Shown here: piece by piece, positions 1-8,031 of the stretch
Layout of the letters: each line of letters starts with the position of its first letter
How positions within the stretch are numbered: position 1 is the first letter of the stretch
Assembly (NCBI GenBank): GCA_964578485.1
Contig: CAZODA010000077.1
Span: forward strand, 1 to 11,392
Direction of reading: 5' to 3'
DNA from: CAZODA01 sp964578485
Lineage (GTDB): Bacteria; Bacteroidota; Bacteroidia; Bacteroidales; Marinilabiliaceae
DNA: 11,392 nucleotides
Translations under genes and position numbers: made by a program
The notes under the pieces: generated by a model
Told to the model about the DNA's origin: nothing
What the model saw: only the letters and a program-made list of their open reading frames with translations
Databases searched by the model: none

Positions 1-52
1 AACAGGTGGTTGAATCTTGTAAAATCTTGTCAACCTTAATTATGAAATGACA
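1..52. repeat. Left arm of a 52-bp perfect inverted repeat
   Basis: Positions 1-52 are the exact reverse complement of 11339-11390; the match breaks at base 53. The element has internal structure: AATCTTGT occurs twice with a 10-bp period (13-20 and 23-30), framed by the inverted arms GGTTGA (8-13) and TCAACC (30-35). It resembles the short helically phased AATCTTGT/AATCCTGT intergenic phrases seen in many Bacteroidota genomes (recalled, not searched). It touches the window edge, so its outer boundary is unknown. Confidence 0.95.
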
Positions 53-60
53 TACCGATT

Positions 61-127
61 ACTGTTCACTGTTCATTGATCATTGTTCATTTTTCATTTT
101 TCATTTTTCATTTTTCATTTTTCATTG
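61..127. repeat. Heptanucleotide tandem array, ATTKTTC type
   Basis: Nine contiguous 7-bp units run from 61 to 123: ACTGTTC twice, ATTGATC, ATTGTTC, then ATTTTTC five times, followed by a partial ATTG. The diverged units lie on the outer side and the identical ones next to rlmN. The array encodes the last five residues and the TGA stop of rlmN on the minus strand. On the minus strand TGA recurs every 7 bp, so all three frames close within about 21 nt. On the plus strand the pure units contain no stop. Confidence 0.93.
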
Positions 128-1130
128 TAGAAAGCAATCCGCATGCGGCGTAAATATCTTCGCCTCTTGAGCGTCGAATAGTACAGTTGAGTCCTTTTCT
201 TTTTAGTTGATCACAAAACCATAGCATTTTCTTTTGGCTTGCACTATTGAAAGGAAAATCCGGGATATTATGGAATTTTATCAGATTAATTCGACAACGT
301 AATCCCTTTAATAATTTTGTTAGGCCTTTTATATGTTCAGTTGTGTCATTAAAGCCTTCAAACATGATATATTCAAAACTGATTCTTCGTTGTTTGCCAA
401 AATCATATTCTTTCAATAGCTCAACAACTTTTTTAATTGGGTAAGTTTTTTCAATCGGCATTAATTTTAAGCGTTCAGCGCTAAAGGGAGTGTGAATACT
501 AATTGCGAGATGAGCTTCGCTCTCTTCAATGAAACGGCGCATTGAGGGTATTATACCAATTGTAGAAACGGTGATGCGTCTGGGACTCCATTCATATCCC
601 CAATCTGAAGTAAGTATTTCTATGCTTTTTAATACTTCATCTATATTGTCGAATGGTTCGCCCATACCCATATATACGACATTGCTGAGTTCATTGCTTT
701 CAGGAATACTGCGAATCTGATTAAGAATTTCACCCGCAGTAAGCTGCGCTTGAAAGCCTTGTCTGCCTGTCATACAAAACAAACACCCCATTTTACATCC
801 TGCCTGTGAGGAAATGCAGAGAGTGGAGCGCTTTTCTTCGGGTAGATATACTGTTTCAACGCTGAGCTTGTTTTGAATATCGAAAAGATATTTTTTGCTG
901 CCGTCAATTGACTCTTGAACTTTGGAAGGAAGATATACTCCAAAGGAATAATTCTCATTTAGAAGTTTACGTGCATCCTTTGAAAGATTTGTCATTTCAT
1001 CTATGGAAAGGGCATTTTTTTTGTAAAGCCAGCCGGCAAGCTGAGCTCCGGTGTATGAAGGAAGACCCAGATTGCTTGATAAAGTTTGCAACTCATAGAG
1101 ATTTTTTCCAAAAAGTGGTTCTTTCCGCAT
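108..1130 (-). CDS. rlmN: RlmN: 23S rRNA A2503 / tRNA A37 C2-methyltransferase (radical SAM)
   Basis: Cytosolic dual-specificity radical SAM enzyme that methylates C2 of A2503 in 23S rRNA and, in studied members, A37 of some tRNAs. With the ATG at 1130 it has 340 residues, a normal length. The 4Fe-4S motif CxxxCxxC is C112, C116, C119. C105 seven residues upstream and C330 near the end (AACGLL) match the E. coli methyl-carrying and resolving cysteines C355/C118 as a pair, and E92 matches E105. MGMGEP (154-159) is the SAM-binding segment. An in-frame GTG at 1154 would add eight residues (MCFVNFLV), but it coincides with the end of a perfect -7 promoter box. A start there would precede transcription, and relatives start near the MRKEPLFGK-like sequence. 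The C-terminal MKNEK and the stop are encoded by a heptamer repeat array. Confidence 0.96.
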   Translation of the reverse strand: MRKEPLFGKNLYELQTLSSNLGLPSYTGAQLAGWLYKKNALSIDEMTNLSKDARKLLNENYSFGVYLPSKVQESIDGSKKYLFDIQNKLSVETVYLPEEKRSTLCISSQAGCKMGCLFCMTGRQGFQAQLTAGEILNQIRSIPESNELSNVVYMGMGEPFDNIDEVLKSIEILTSDWGYEWSPRRITVSTIGIIPSMRRFIEESEAHLAISIHTPFSAERLKLMPIEKTYPIKKVVELLKEYDFGKQRRISFEYIMFEGFNDTTEHIKGLTKLLKGLRCRINLIKFHNIPDFPFNSASQKKMLWFCDQLKRKGLNCTIRRSRGEDIYAACGLLSTMKNEK

Positions 1131-1153
1131 TACTAAAAAATTGACAAAGCACA

Positions 1154-1161
1154 CAAAGGTA
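1154..1161 (-). promoter_or_regulatory. Probable rlmN promoter, -7 box TACCTTTG
   Basis: On the minus strand TACCTTTG matches the Bacteroidota -7 consensus TAnnTTTG exactly. Transcription would start near 1147, giving a leader of about 17 nt before the ATG at 1130. No TTTG is found at the expected -33 distance, so support rests on one element. It decides the choice of start for rlmN. Confidence 0.5.
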
Positions 1162-1511
1162 ATATTTTTTTAACTTCATGCTTTGATACCCCGGGAACAA
1201 ACTAATTGTTTAGATTTTTTATGGAAAAACTGTTAATTTTTTTTGTTTAAAAACAAAACTGAAAAAAAGAAAATATCGAAATTAACATTATGTAATTAAA
1301 CCTGTATGATACTTAAATTGTCTATTAATATATGGAGTATAAAATTGCCAAAAATTTTTCTCTTTGCAATTGAAATAGTTATTTCAGGCTTGAAGTGTTA
1401 AAATTACAATTCGGTTTTAATAAAATGTATATGTATATAATGCAAAAAAACAGGGTTGTTTGGGATTTTTTAACCACTTTTGTAATATAAATTAACAATT
1501 ATTTAAAATTA
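1162..1511. other. AT-rich divergent spacer without a gene
   Basis: This stretch separates the divergent rlmN and hybrid kinase genes. I see no convincing ORF or structured RNA. It holds many A and T runs and a short AT palindrome (arms TTTTGTTT at 1241-1248 and AAACAAAA at 1251-1258). The best candidate -7 box for the kinase is CACTTTTG (1475-1482, one mismatch to TAnnTTTG) with a TTG at 1456-1458. Spacing and match are both imperfect, so no kinase promoter is called. Confidence 0.6.
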
Positions 1512-4500
1512 ATGTCACCCTTGTCTGTTAATTCACCAAATAGTTCTATTAGTAAAAAAGTTTTCAGAGGATATATTATTAATCTGATGCTTTTGGTTTT
1601 GGTATCCGGATCTGCTCTTTGGGGGGTTAACCGTTTAAACCAGTGGATTGACAGCACAGAGAAAGTCGATAACTTATTACATCAAATTTATCTTGCACGT
1701 ATAGAAATTAAGGATTATAGCTTGAGCAGTGATGTAGCGCATCTTATAAAACTTGATAGTTTACGCTATGAAATCAGCTCTGCATTAGACGATGCACGTG
1801 GTAGTCGTATTAATGAAAAAAGTAGTGCAGAATTAATAAATGTTGATTCATGGATATTGGATTTTGAGCGTTACTGGGAAATGTTTATGGATTTAAGGAT
1901 TAGACGTGATTCTGCTGAACATAGAATGGATTCATTGTTTCAACAAATTTTTATTAATGCACGAAAACCCTTCCCAAAAATATTTGTAGATGAAGAAAAT
2001 GAATCAGGCATTGATCCTCATAATGATCTTTTGTTTCAGCTTTTACATTTAAAAGAATTGGAAAAAGCTATATGGGGCTTTCCTGAAAAAGTGATAGTCA
2101 TAGATTCGGTGAATATTATTTTTAATAGAATTCATCATTTACTGCCCCCCGATGATTTGATACCTTCAGTTAGTAGTGCGGGTATCGTTATACGACATTT
2201 AAAAAGTGATCTTTCACAATATCAGAAGGTTATGAATGAGTTTGTTATGGCAGTTCATGACCTTAATGAAGCACAAAATCTTATTACCCATAGTGCTTTG
2301 AATATCCAGGAGGCCGGAGAAAGAGCTAATTATTACCAGAATCGTGCAATGGAATTGTGGTCTCTGATCAGTTTGTTTGCGCTTGCAATGGTTATGCTCT
2401 TAGCTGTTATTATTGGTTTTTCCATGGCATACATCTTTATGAGAAGGGTGAAAAAAGATGAGCAAAATCGTTCTATTAAAGATAAAGAGCTGGAAGAAAA
2501 TCGAAAACTGCTTAATGATATTATAAATAACAGTGCTTCCTTGATTTATGTTAAGGATTTATTTGGTCGATATACGCTTGTAAATCAACCAATGGAAGAA
2601 ATTATTGGAGTTGAGGCACATAGGATGATTGGAAAACGAGATGAGGAAATTTTTCCTGAAGAATATGCGCTTCTTATTCAAGAAAATGATAAGAATGTTC
2701 TTAATCTTAAGCAAACTCTGCAGGTAGAAGAATATTTTCCTTCACCAAGCGGTAGGCGTATATTTTTATCAAATAAATTTCCAATACAAGATCAAGATGG
2801 TGAAATCCTTTCTTTAGTGTGTATATCAACAGATATTACTCCCTTACGAACAGCTTTGTCGGAACTGGAGAAGAGTCGTGAAAATTATAAAAATATAGTC
2901 TCGAATGTGCCGGGTGTTGTTTACCATTGTTTAAATGATGAGAGACGTACCATGCTTTTTATTAGTGGTGGAGTTGAAAAATTAATTGGACTTGGAATTG
3001 ATGCTTTTATCAATGAAGGTCAATCTGTTATGCCTTTTATTGAGAAGGAAGACCTTGATAAAGTAAAAAGTAGTATTCAAAGGGCAATATCACGACAGCG
3101 TCCTTTCGAAATTGAATATAGAATCAGAGATTTGTTTGGACATCGAAAGTGGGTCTATGAAAAAGGACTGCCTGTTTATGAGAAAGATTCCACAAAGCTT
3201 ACCTTGCAAGGTGTGATAGTTGATATAACGGCACAAAAAGAAGCCATGGCAGAACTGATGCTTCGCGATCGACTATTAGAAGGGGTTTCAGAGGCAGTGA
3301 AAGAATTAATAGTAACACCGGAACCAACTGAAGCATTGTTGAGAGCCTTAAGATTAATGGGACAAGGGGCAGGGGTGGATAGAGCCTTTGCTTTTATGAA
3401 TGAACTAACACCTGACTCCAATAAAATGCTGATTAAGCATGTGATAGAATGGGATAGAAACAAATTGGAAGCTGTTAAACGTGATGAATTTAATGAGTTT
3501 TCATATGAAGACTTACCTACTTCATGGTTTCATAAACTTAGTGAAAAAAAGGAAGTAATTGTTACATCAAGGCAATTGGAGCCTGAAGAACAGAAGTTTT
3601 TAAAGATAATGCAATCTGCCACGCTTGTGTTAATTCCTGTTTTTGTTCATGAAAGGTTCTGGGGTTTTATTGGATTTGGAATAGGACTTAGAGGCGGCTT
3701 ATGGAATGAACCACATATAACTCTTTTTAAAGCTTTTTCGGTTACTTTGGGAATTGTAATAGCAAGAAATGAAGGAGCCGTAGAATTACAAAAAGCTAAA
3801 GAAGCAGCAGAAGCTGCAACTAAAGCAAAAAGCGATTTCCTGGCTCGAATGAGCCATGAAATTCGTACACCCTTGAGTGCTATCATAGGATGGACTCACC
3901 TTGGAATTGAAAAGCTTGATCTGCACGATCATACCGATTATTTAAAGCGCATTCAATCTTCTTCACGTTCTTTATTGGGAATTGTAAATGATATTCTTGA
4001 TTTCTCGAAAATTGAAGCAGGTAAGCTGGAGCCCGAAAGTATTGATTTTGATTTAGAGGCACTTATGCAAAACTTGGCTGATATTGTATTATATAAAGCT
4101 ACCGAAAAAGGGCTGAACTTGGTGTTTGACTATTCTCCCAATGTACCTTTGAATCTTGTTGGCGATCCCTTGCGGATAGAACAAATCCTTGTAAACTTGG
4201 TAAATAATTCTATAAAATTTACCGAGCAAGGAGAGGTAATAGTAAAAGTAAGGGTAAAATCAGAAAGAAAAAATTCTGTTGTTTTACTTTTTTCTGTTTC
4301 TGATACGGGAATAGGACTCAAAGAAGAACAAAAAGAATATCTTTTTAAAGGCTTTACTCAAGCGGATGTTTCTATTTCAAGAAGATTTGGAGGAACAGGC
4401 TTGGGCTTAGCTATTTGCAAAAGATTAACTGAGCTGATGGGAGGTGAAATATGGGTGGAAAGTGAATATGGTGTTGGCAGTACTTTTCTATTTACCCTTG

Positions 4501-5780
4501 ATTTGGGAAAACAAAAAACACAGAAAAAAGAACAAATGATAAATGCATTTGAAGGAGCCGGTGAAAATGTGCTTATCGCTGATGTTAATCGTTCTACAGC
4601 AAAAAGCCTACAACATATGTTGCAGGATTTTGGATTTAATGTGAAAAACTGCAAAAACCTCCAAACATTAAAACGCGAAATTAAGCGGCGTGATAATACT
4701 CATGAATACAGTATCTTATTTTTGAATCCCGATTTATTCGACAATTTAAAAGACAAAAATCTTGAGGAATTAATTAATCATTCAAATTTTGAATATCTTG
4801 TTTTATTGTCAAATCCTTTTAATGAATCACAATTAAAAGAGAAATGGATAAGTGAACGAAAGATCAGAATACTTGGTATGCCAACAAATTATTCGCTATT
4901 ATTTGATTGTTTGATGGATGTTCTTGGTGGAGATGATACTGGCAGACAATACGATGATGAAGAGACAATGCGATATCGCGATTTGTTAAAAACAAAGCGA
5001 AGCCTCAATATTCTTGTTGTTGATGACACTTTAAGTAATCGTGAACTTGTTATTGAATTATTGGCTATGGCAAATATCAAAACAAAAACACTTGCCGGCG
5101 GTCGTGATACTGTGGAACATGCTTCTTCACTTAAAAATGAATGTCCCTATGATTTGATCTTAATGGATATTTATATGCCCGAAATGGATGGTTATGCTAC
5201 AACAAAAAACCTGAAAAAAATCCCGGGCTGGAAAGAAACTCCCGTTGTTGCTTTAACAGCTGATGCTTTTGGTGAAATTGAAGAAAAGATTTCTCGTGCC
5301 GGAATGGTTGGTATGGTATCAAAGCCCATTGATCCTGAGAATTTATTTGAAGTGATTTACAAATTGATTTTTGGAGAATCTGAAGAAAGTAAAATAAAGA
5401 AAGTTGATACCGAAGAAATTGAAGATTACGATTTTCCTGAAATTGATGGCTTAACAGTGCAAACAGGAATTAAACGATTGGGAGGCAGAGCTGACTTGTA
5501 TAAACTTTTATTGAAAGGATTCCGACACGATTATCGAAATTTTGATAAACAAATTAAAGAATTGCTCAAAGTTAACGATACTGAAGGTCTGGCTATTTTA
5601 CTTCACTCTCTTAAAGGTATAGTTGGTACAATGGAAGCAAGTGAGCTTTATAAACTTAGTATAGAAACAGAAGAAGCATTCAAGGAAAATAACCCTGAAT
5701 TTAAAAAACTTGCCGACAGACTTGAACTTGAAGTTTCTGAAATGGTTGAACGTTTGGATAAATTATCTTACCTTCAATAA
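1512..5780 (+). CDS. Membrane hybrid histidine kinase (PAS-PAS-GAF-HisKA-HATPase-pseudoREC-REC-HPt)
   Basis: Multistep phosphorelay kinase of 1422 residues in the inner membrane. Transmembrane helices at about 21-38 and 283-310 enclose a mostly helical extracytoplasmic sensor (about 39-282) that I do not recognise. Cytoplasmic order: two PAS domains (about 332-445 and 455-575); a GAF-like domain (about 590-755); HisKA with phospho-His H782 in MSHEIRTPL; HATPase with N box around N895/N899, DTGIGL (931-936) and GGTGLGLAI (960-968). A first receiver-like domain (about 1018-1138) is degenerate, with Asn at the phospho-Asp position. A second, intact receiver (about 1166-1286) has D1171/D1172, D1219, T1249 and K1271. 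The HPt domain has H1365 in HSLKG. There is no DNA-binding domain, so output must go to a separate regulator. It heads a five-gene plus-strand run; the next gene starts 28 bp after its stop. The signal sensed is unknown. Confidence 0.95.
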   Translation: MSPLSVNSPNSSISKKVFRGYIINLMLLVLVSGSALWGVNRLNQWIDSTEKVDNLLHQIYLARIEIKDYSLSSDVAHLIKLDSLRYEISSALDDARGSRINEKSSAELINVDSWILDFERYWEMFMDLRIRRDSAEHRMDSLFQQIFINARKPFPKIFVDEENESGIDPHNDLLFQLLHLKELEKAIWGFPEKVIVIDSVNIIFNRIHHLLPPDDLIPSVSSAGIVIRHLKSDLSQYQKVMNEFVMAVHDLNEAQNLITHSALNIQEAGERANYYQNRAMELWSLISLFALAMVMLLAVIIGFSMAYIFMRRVKKDEQNRSIKDKELEENRKLLNDIINNSASLIYVKDLFGRYTLVNQPMEEIIGVEAHRMIGKRDEEIFPEEYALLIQENDKNVLNLKQTLQVEEYFPSPSGRRIFLSNKFPIQDQDGEILSLVCISTDITPLRTALSELEKSRENYKNIVSNVPGVVYHCLNDERRTMLFISGGVEKLIGLGIDAFINEGQSVMPFIEKEDLDKVKSSIQRAISRQRPFEIEYRIRDLFGHRKWVYEKGLPVYEKDSTKLTLQGVIVDITAQKEAMAELMLRDRLLEGVSEAVKELIVTPEPTEALLRALRLMGQGAGVDRAFAFMNELTPDSNKMLIKHVIEWDRNKLEAVKRDEFNEFSYEDLPTSWFHKLSEKKEVIVTSRQLEPEEQKFLKIMQSATLVLIPVFVHERFWGFIGFGIGLRGGLWNEPHITLFKAFSVTLGIVIARNEGAVELQKAKEAAEAATKAKSDFLARMSHEIRTPLSAIIGWTHLGIEKLDLHDHTDYLKRIQSSSRSLLGIVNDILDFSKIEAGKLEPESIDFDLEALMQNLADIVLYKATEKGLNLVFDYSPNVPLNLVGDPLRIEQILVNLVNNSIKFTEQGEVIVKVRVKSERKNSVVLLFSVSDTGIGLKEEQKEYLFKGFTQADVSISRRFGGTGLGLAICKRLTELMGGEIWVESEYGVGSTFLFTLDLGKQKTQKKEQMINAFEGAGENVLIADVNRSTAKSLQHMLQDFGFNVKNCKNLQTLKREIKRRDNTHEYSILFLNPDLFDNLKDKNLEELINHSNFEYLVLLSNPFNESQLKEKWISERKIRILGMPTNYSLLFDCLMDVLGGDDTGRQYDDEETMRYRDLLKTKRSLNILVVDDTLSNRELVIELLAMANIKTKTLAGGRDTVEHASSLKNECPYDLILMDIYMPEMDGYATTKNLKKIPGWKETPVVALTADAFGEIEEKISRAGMVGMVSKPIDPENLFEVIYKLIFGESEESKIKKVDTEEIEDYDFPEIDGLTVQTGIKRLGGRADLYKLLLKGFRHDYRNFDKQIKELLKVNDTEGLAILLHSLKGIVGTMEASELYKLSIETEEAFKENNPEFKKLADRLELEVSEMVERLDKLSYLQ

Positions 5781-5808
5781 TAATCTAAATAAGCTAATTG
5801 TAATATTT

Positions 5809-7401
5809 ATGACTGCCTACCTTGATAAAAAATACCGACTGATATTTTTTTTCTTTTTGTTGGTTTCATGTTATAAACTGGAAAAACCGGTAGATATCCC
5901 CGGTATGCCACTTATACATATCGACTTTGACGAAAGAATTGAAAATAAAGGAGTTTTACCCGTTATATGTAGAGGAGTTGAAAATGTTAGCTATACAACA
6001 GGAGTTTTAGATTATGCTCTGGATTTATCAGAAAAAGCTAAATTCAGAAAACCAATAGTTATTGTTAAACAATCAGAACAATCTTTTAACGATTATCCGG
6101 GTTTTACAGTTTTATTTTGGGTAAACTCGGAAAATGAAGATTTTAATGCCTACACTATTATAGCTCAACTTGAAGAGGAAGAAGGCTTAGAGCCCTTTGG
6201 ATGGAGTATTGAAAGGACTCCATCAGGGAGTTGGAAATGGAAGGCTTCCGATGGAGTTAATAATGCTTCATATGAAGCTACAGTTAAGCGCCAGCCAATA
6301 AATGACGGAACTTGGCATATGATAGGCTTCTCTTTAGATTTCTCAAATGGCGAAGCACGCCTTTATTACGATGGCATAAATGTTGCCGTTTATTCACTAG
6401 CAGATTTTGACCAGGATTTTTTTGGCAATAAAATAAGTGTTGGAGTACATCCCTTTATTATCAATCCATTAAAGGAAATATTTAATGGAAAAATTGATGA
6501 TTTGAAAATATGGAGCAGAGTACTTAACAAGGATCAGGTAGAAGCTGTATATAATAACGACCCTTCATATCGCTTAATAAAAATTGAAAAATTTCCTGAT
6601 TCATTGACGATAATGACATGGAATATATGGAATGGGGGACAGTTTACAGGAAAATATGTTGGCCCGCAAAGAATAGCTGAAATAATTGAAAAATCAGGAG
6701 CCGACCTTATAGCTATGCAAGAAACTTTCGATTCGGGAGAAAAAATTGCCGACCGGCTTGGATATTATTATTATAAAAGAAGTGAAGGTTTAAGTGTATT
6801 AAGTCGTTATCCTATTGGAAAAACATACAATATTTATCGCCCACGGCACTCAGGAGCTGTGGATATTCTTTTGCCAAAAGATGAAACATTGATCTTTTGC
6901 CCAATTGCCCTGAGTTATATGCCGGGAATAAGCTCCTACATCCTATCAGGAAATGCTGAAGCTGATTCAGTTGTTTTTAGGGAAATGCAGACTCGAGGGA
7001 ATGAAATCCGTTATATCCTTTGGGAATTGCAAACCTTATTAGATAATAGCGATAAAATACCGGTTGTTTTGGCAGGAGACTTTAATTCAGGCTCACATCT
7101 TGACTGGACAGAAGCTAATAGTAAAAATCGCTACGGACTTGTAATTGACTTTCCGGTAAGCCGCCATATGGAACAAAGCGGCTTCTATGATGCTTACCGA
7201 CAATTTTATCCCGATGAAGTTAAATTTCCCGGTTTTACCTGGTCTCCACGATTTAAAGAGGTGCTTCAAGATAGAACAAATTATATCTATTATAAAAGTG
7301 AAAAAATTAAACCTGTATATGCCCGGGTGATTGATGAACATTATCTGGATTTTCCTTCTGATCATGCAGCTCTTGTGATATCATTTTCCCGGAAAGATTA
7401 A
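5809..7401 (+). CDS. Lipoprotein with LamG-like and endonuclease/exonuclease/phosphatase domains
   Basis: Predicted envelope lipoprotein of 530 residues. The signal peptide has a phenylalanine-rich core (11-18) and lipobox LVSC with lipidated C21. Residues about 33-250 look like a LamG/concanavalin-A-like jelly roll, probably binding glycan or another surface ligand. Residues about 265-528 form an EEP-superfamily metal-dependent phosphodiesterase fold: TWNIWN (N272), QET (E305), GDFNS (D424, N426) and SDH (D518, H519). The substrate is unknown; nucleic acid, phospholipid head group or phosphosugar are all possible. Two usual positions differ: the strand that often carries THL reads PIALSY, and the usual RIDYI reads RTNYI (N491). 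I chose the ATG at 5809 because it gives a clean signal peptide directly after the kinase gene; an in-frame ATG at 5710 lies inside the kinase and would bury it. The stop overlaps the sigma-factor start in TAATG. Confidence 0.88.
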   Translation: MTAYLDKKYRLIFFFFLLVSCYKLEKPVDIPGMPLIHIDFDERIENKGVLPVICRGVENVSYTTGVLDYALDLSEKAKFRKPIVIVKQSEQSFNDYPGFTVLFWVNSENEDFNAYTIIAQLEEEEGLEPFGWSIERTPSGSWKWKASDGVNNASYEATVKRQPINDGTWHMIGFSLDFSNGEARLYYDGINVAVYSLADFDQDFFGNKISVGVHPFIINPLKEIFNGKIDDLKIWSRVLNKDQVEAVYNNDPSYRLIKIEKFPDSLTIMTWNIWNGGQFTGKYVGPQRIAEIIEKSGADLIAMQETFDSGEKIADRLGYYYYKRSEGLSVLSRYPIGKTYNIYRPRHSGAVDILLPKDETLIFCPIALSYMPGISSYILSGNAEADSVVFREMQTRGNEIRYILWELQTLLDNSDKIPVVLAGDFNSGSHLDWTEANSKNRYGLVIDFPVSRHMEQSGFYDAYRQFYPDEVKFPGFTWSPRFKEVLQDRTNYIYYKSEKIKPVYARVIDEHYLDFPSDHAALVISFSRKD

Positions 7402-7955
7402 TGTTGTCAATGGGAAATAAACATTCTGAGGATAAAAAATTAATTAAACGTATAGCGCAAGGGAATAAACAGGCCTTTGAACAATTGTTCCGCCTTTATT
7501 ATCCCGCCTTGGTTGTTTATGCTCAAAAATTTATGATTAACCGTGATGTTTCTGAAAATATTGTGCAGGATTTGTTTGTCGATCTATGGGAAAAAAGACA
7601 AAAGCTTAAGATTAATATGCCCTCTGCTTATTTGTATCGTTCGGTTAAAAACCGCTGTATAAATGAATTGAAAAACAAGAAATATTTCACAGACCTTGAT
7701 AAGGAAAGCCTTTTATTTGTTGAAGAAGATGAAGAGTTTGATCCCGAGTTGATTGTGCTTGTGCAAAATACTATTGCAAAACTACCTAAGCAAAGGCAAC
7801 GCATTTTTATAATGAGTCGTTATGAGGGCTTAAAATATAAAGAAATTGCCGATAAGCTTGGCTTGTCAATAAAAACAGTAGAAGCACAAATGGGAAAAGC
7901 TTTAAAATTTTTACGCAAAAACTTAAAAGAAGAGATTAAAAAGAAAAATATTTAA
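7401..7955 (+). CDS. ECF-type RNA polymerase sigma-70 factor
   Basis: Alternative sigma factor of 184 residues that should direct RNA polymerase to its own promoter set once freed from its anti-sigma factor. Region 2 is at about 24-95, including QAFEQLF-YY and the VQDLFVDLWEKR helix typical of Bacteroidota ECF factors. Region 4 is at about 120-172, with PKQRQRIF leading into a helix-turn-helix (GLKYKEIADKLGLSIKTVE, 143-161). Region 3 is absent, as expected for ECF factors. The ATG shares its A with the preceding stop (TAATG), so translation is probably coupled to the lipoprotein gene; a second in-frame ATG at 7410 is possible. The FecR-like gene 76 bp downstream is the presumed cognate anti-sigma factor. 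Target genes are unknown; autoregulation is common in such systems but I cannot identify a site here. Confidence 0.95.
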   Translation: MLSMGNKHSEDKKLIKRIAQGNKQAFEQLFRLYYPALVVYAQKFMINRDVSENIVQDLFVDLWEKRQKLKINMPSAYLYRSVKNRCINELKNKKYFTDLDKESLLFVEEDEEFDPELIVLVQNTIAKLPKQRQRIFIMSRYEGLKYKEIADKLGLSIKTVEAQMGKALKFLRKNLKEEIKKKNI

Positions 7956-7973
7956 TTATTTGATAGGGGTTTT

Positions 7974-7981
7974 TAAATTTG
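7974..7981 (+). promoter_or_regulatory. Possible -7 box TAAATTTG ahead of the anti-sigma gene
   Basis: TAAATTTG matches TAnnTTTG exactly and sits 50 bp before the anti-sigma start. A TTTG at 7959-7962 is too close (11 bp) to be a standard -33 partner. In such AT-rich DNA a single octamer match can be chance, so this is a weak candidate for an internal promoter. Confidence 0.25.
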
Positions 7982-8031
7982 ATCTTGTCAGAATATTAAG
8001 AAGGCATTTTTTAAAAAATAACAAACAATAG

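Noticed and set aside
61..127. CRISPR array
   Set aside because: Repeats are 7 bp and contiguous with no spacers. The same holds for 11258-11341, and no cas gene is present.
1131..1154. GTG start of rlmN at 1154
   Set aside because: It overlaps the probable -7 promoter box, and the extra eight residues do not look like RlmN N-termini.
1241..1258. Hairpin TTTTGTTT/AAACAAAA as an attenuator or terminator
   Set aside because: Pure AT-type palindrome with a 2-nt gap in a region full of A and T runs, between divergent genes with nothing to terminate; likely composition alone.
3176..5080. Several minus-strand ORFs of 63-98 codons within the kinase gene
   Set aside because: They are antisense shadows of a strongly conserved multidomain gene, with low-complexity products and no motifs.
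5710..5808. N-terminal extension of the LamG-EEP protein from an ATG at 5710
   Set aside because: It lies inside the kinase coding region in another frame and would place 33 residues before the signal peptide, hiding the lipobox.
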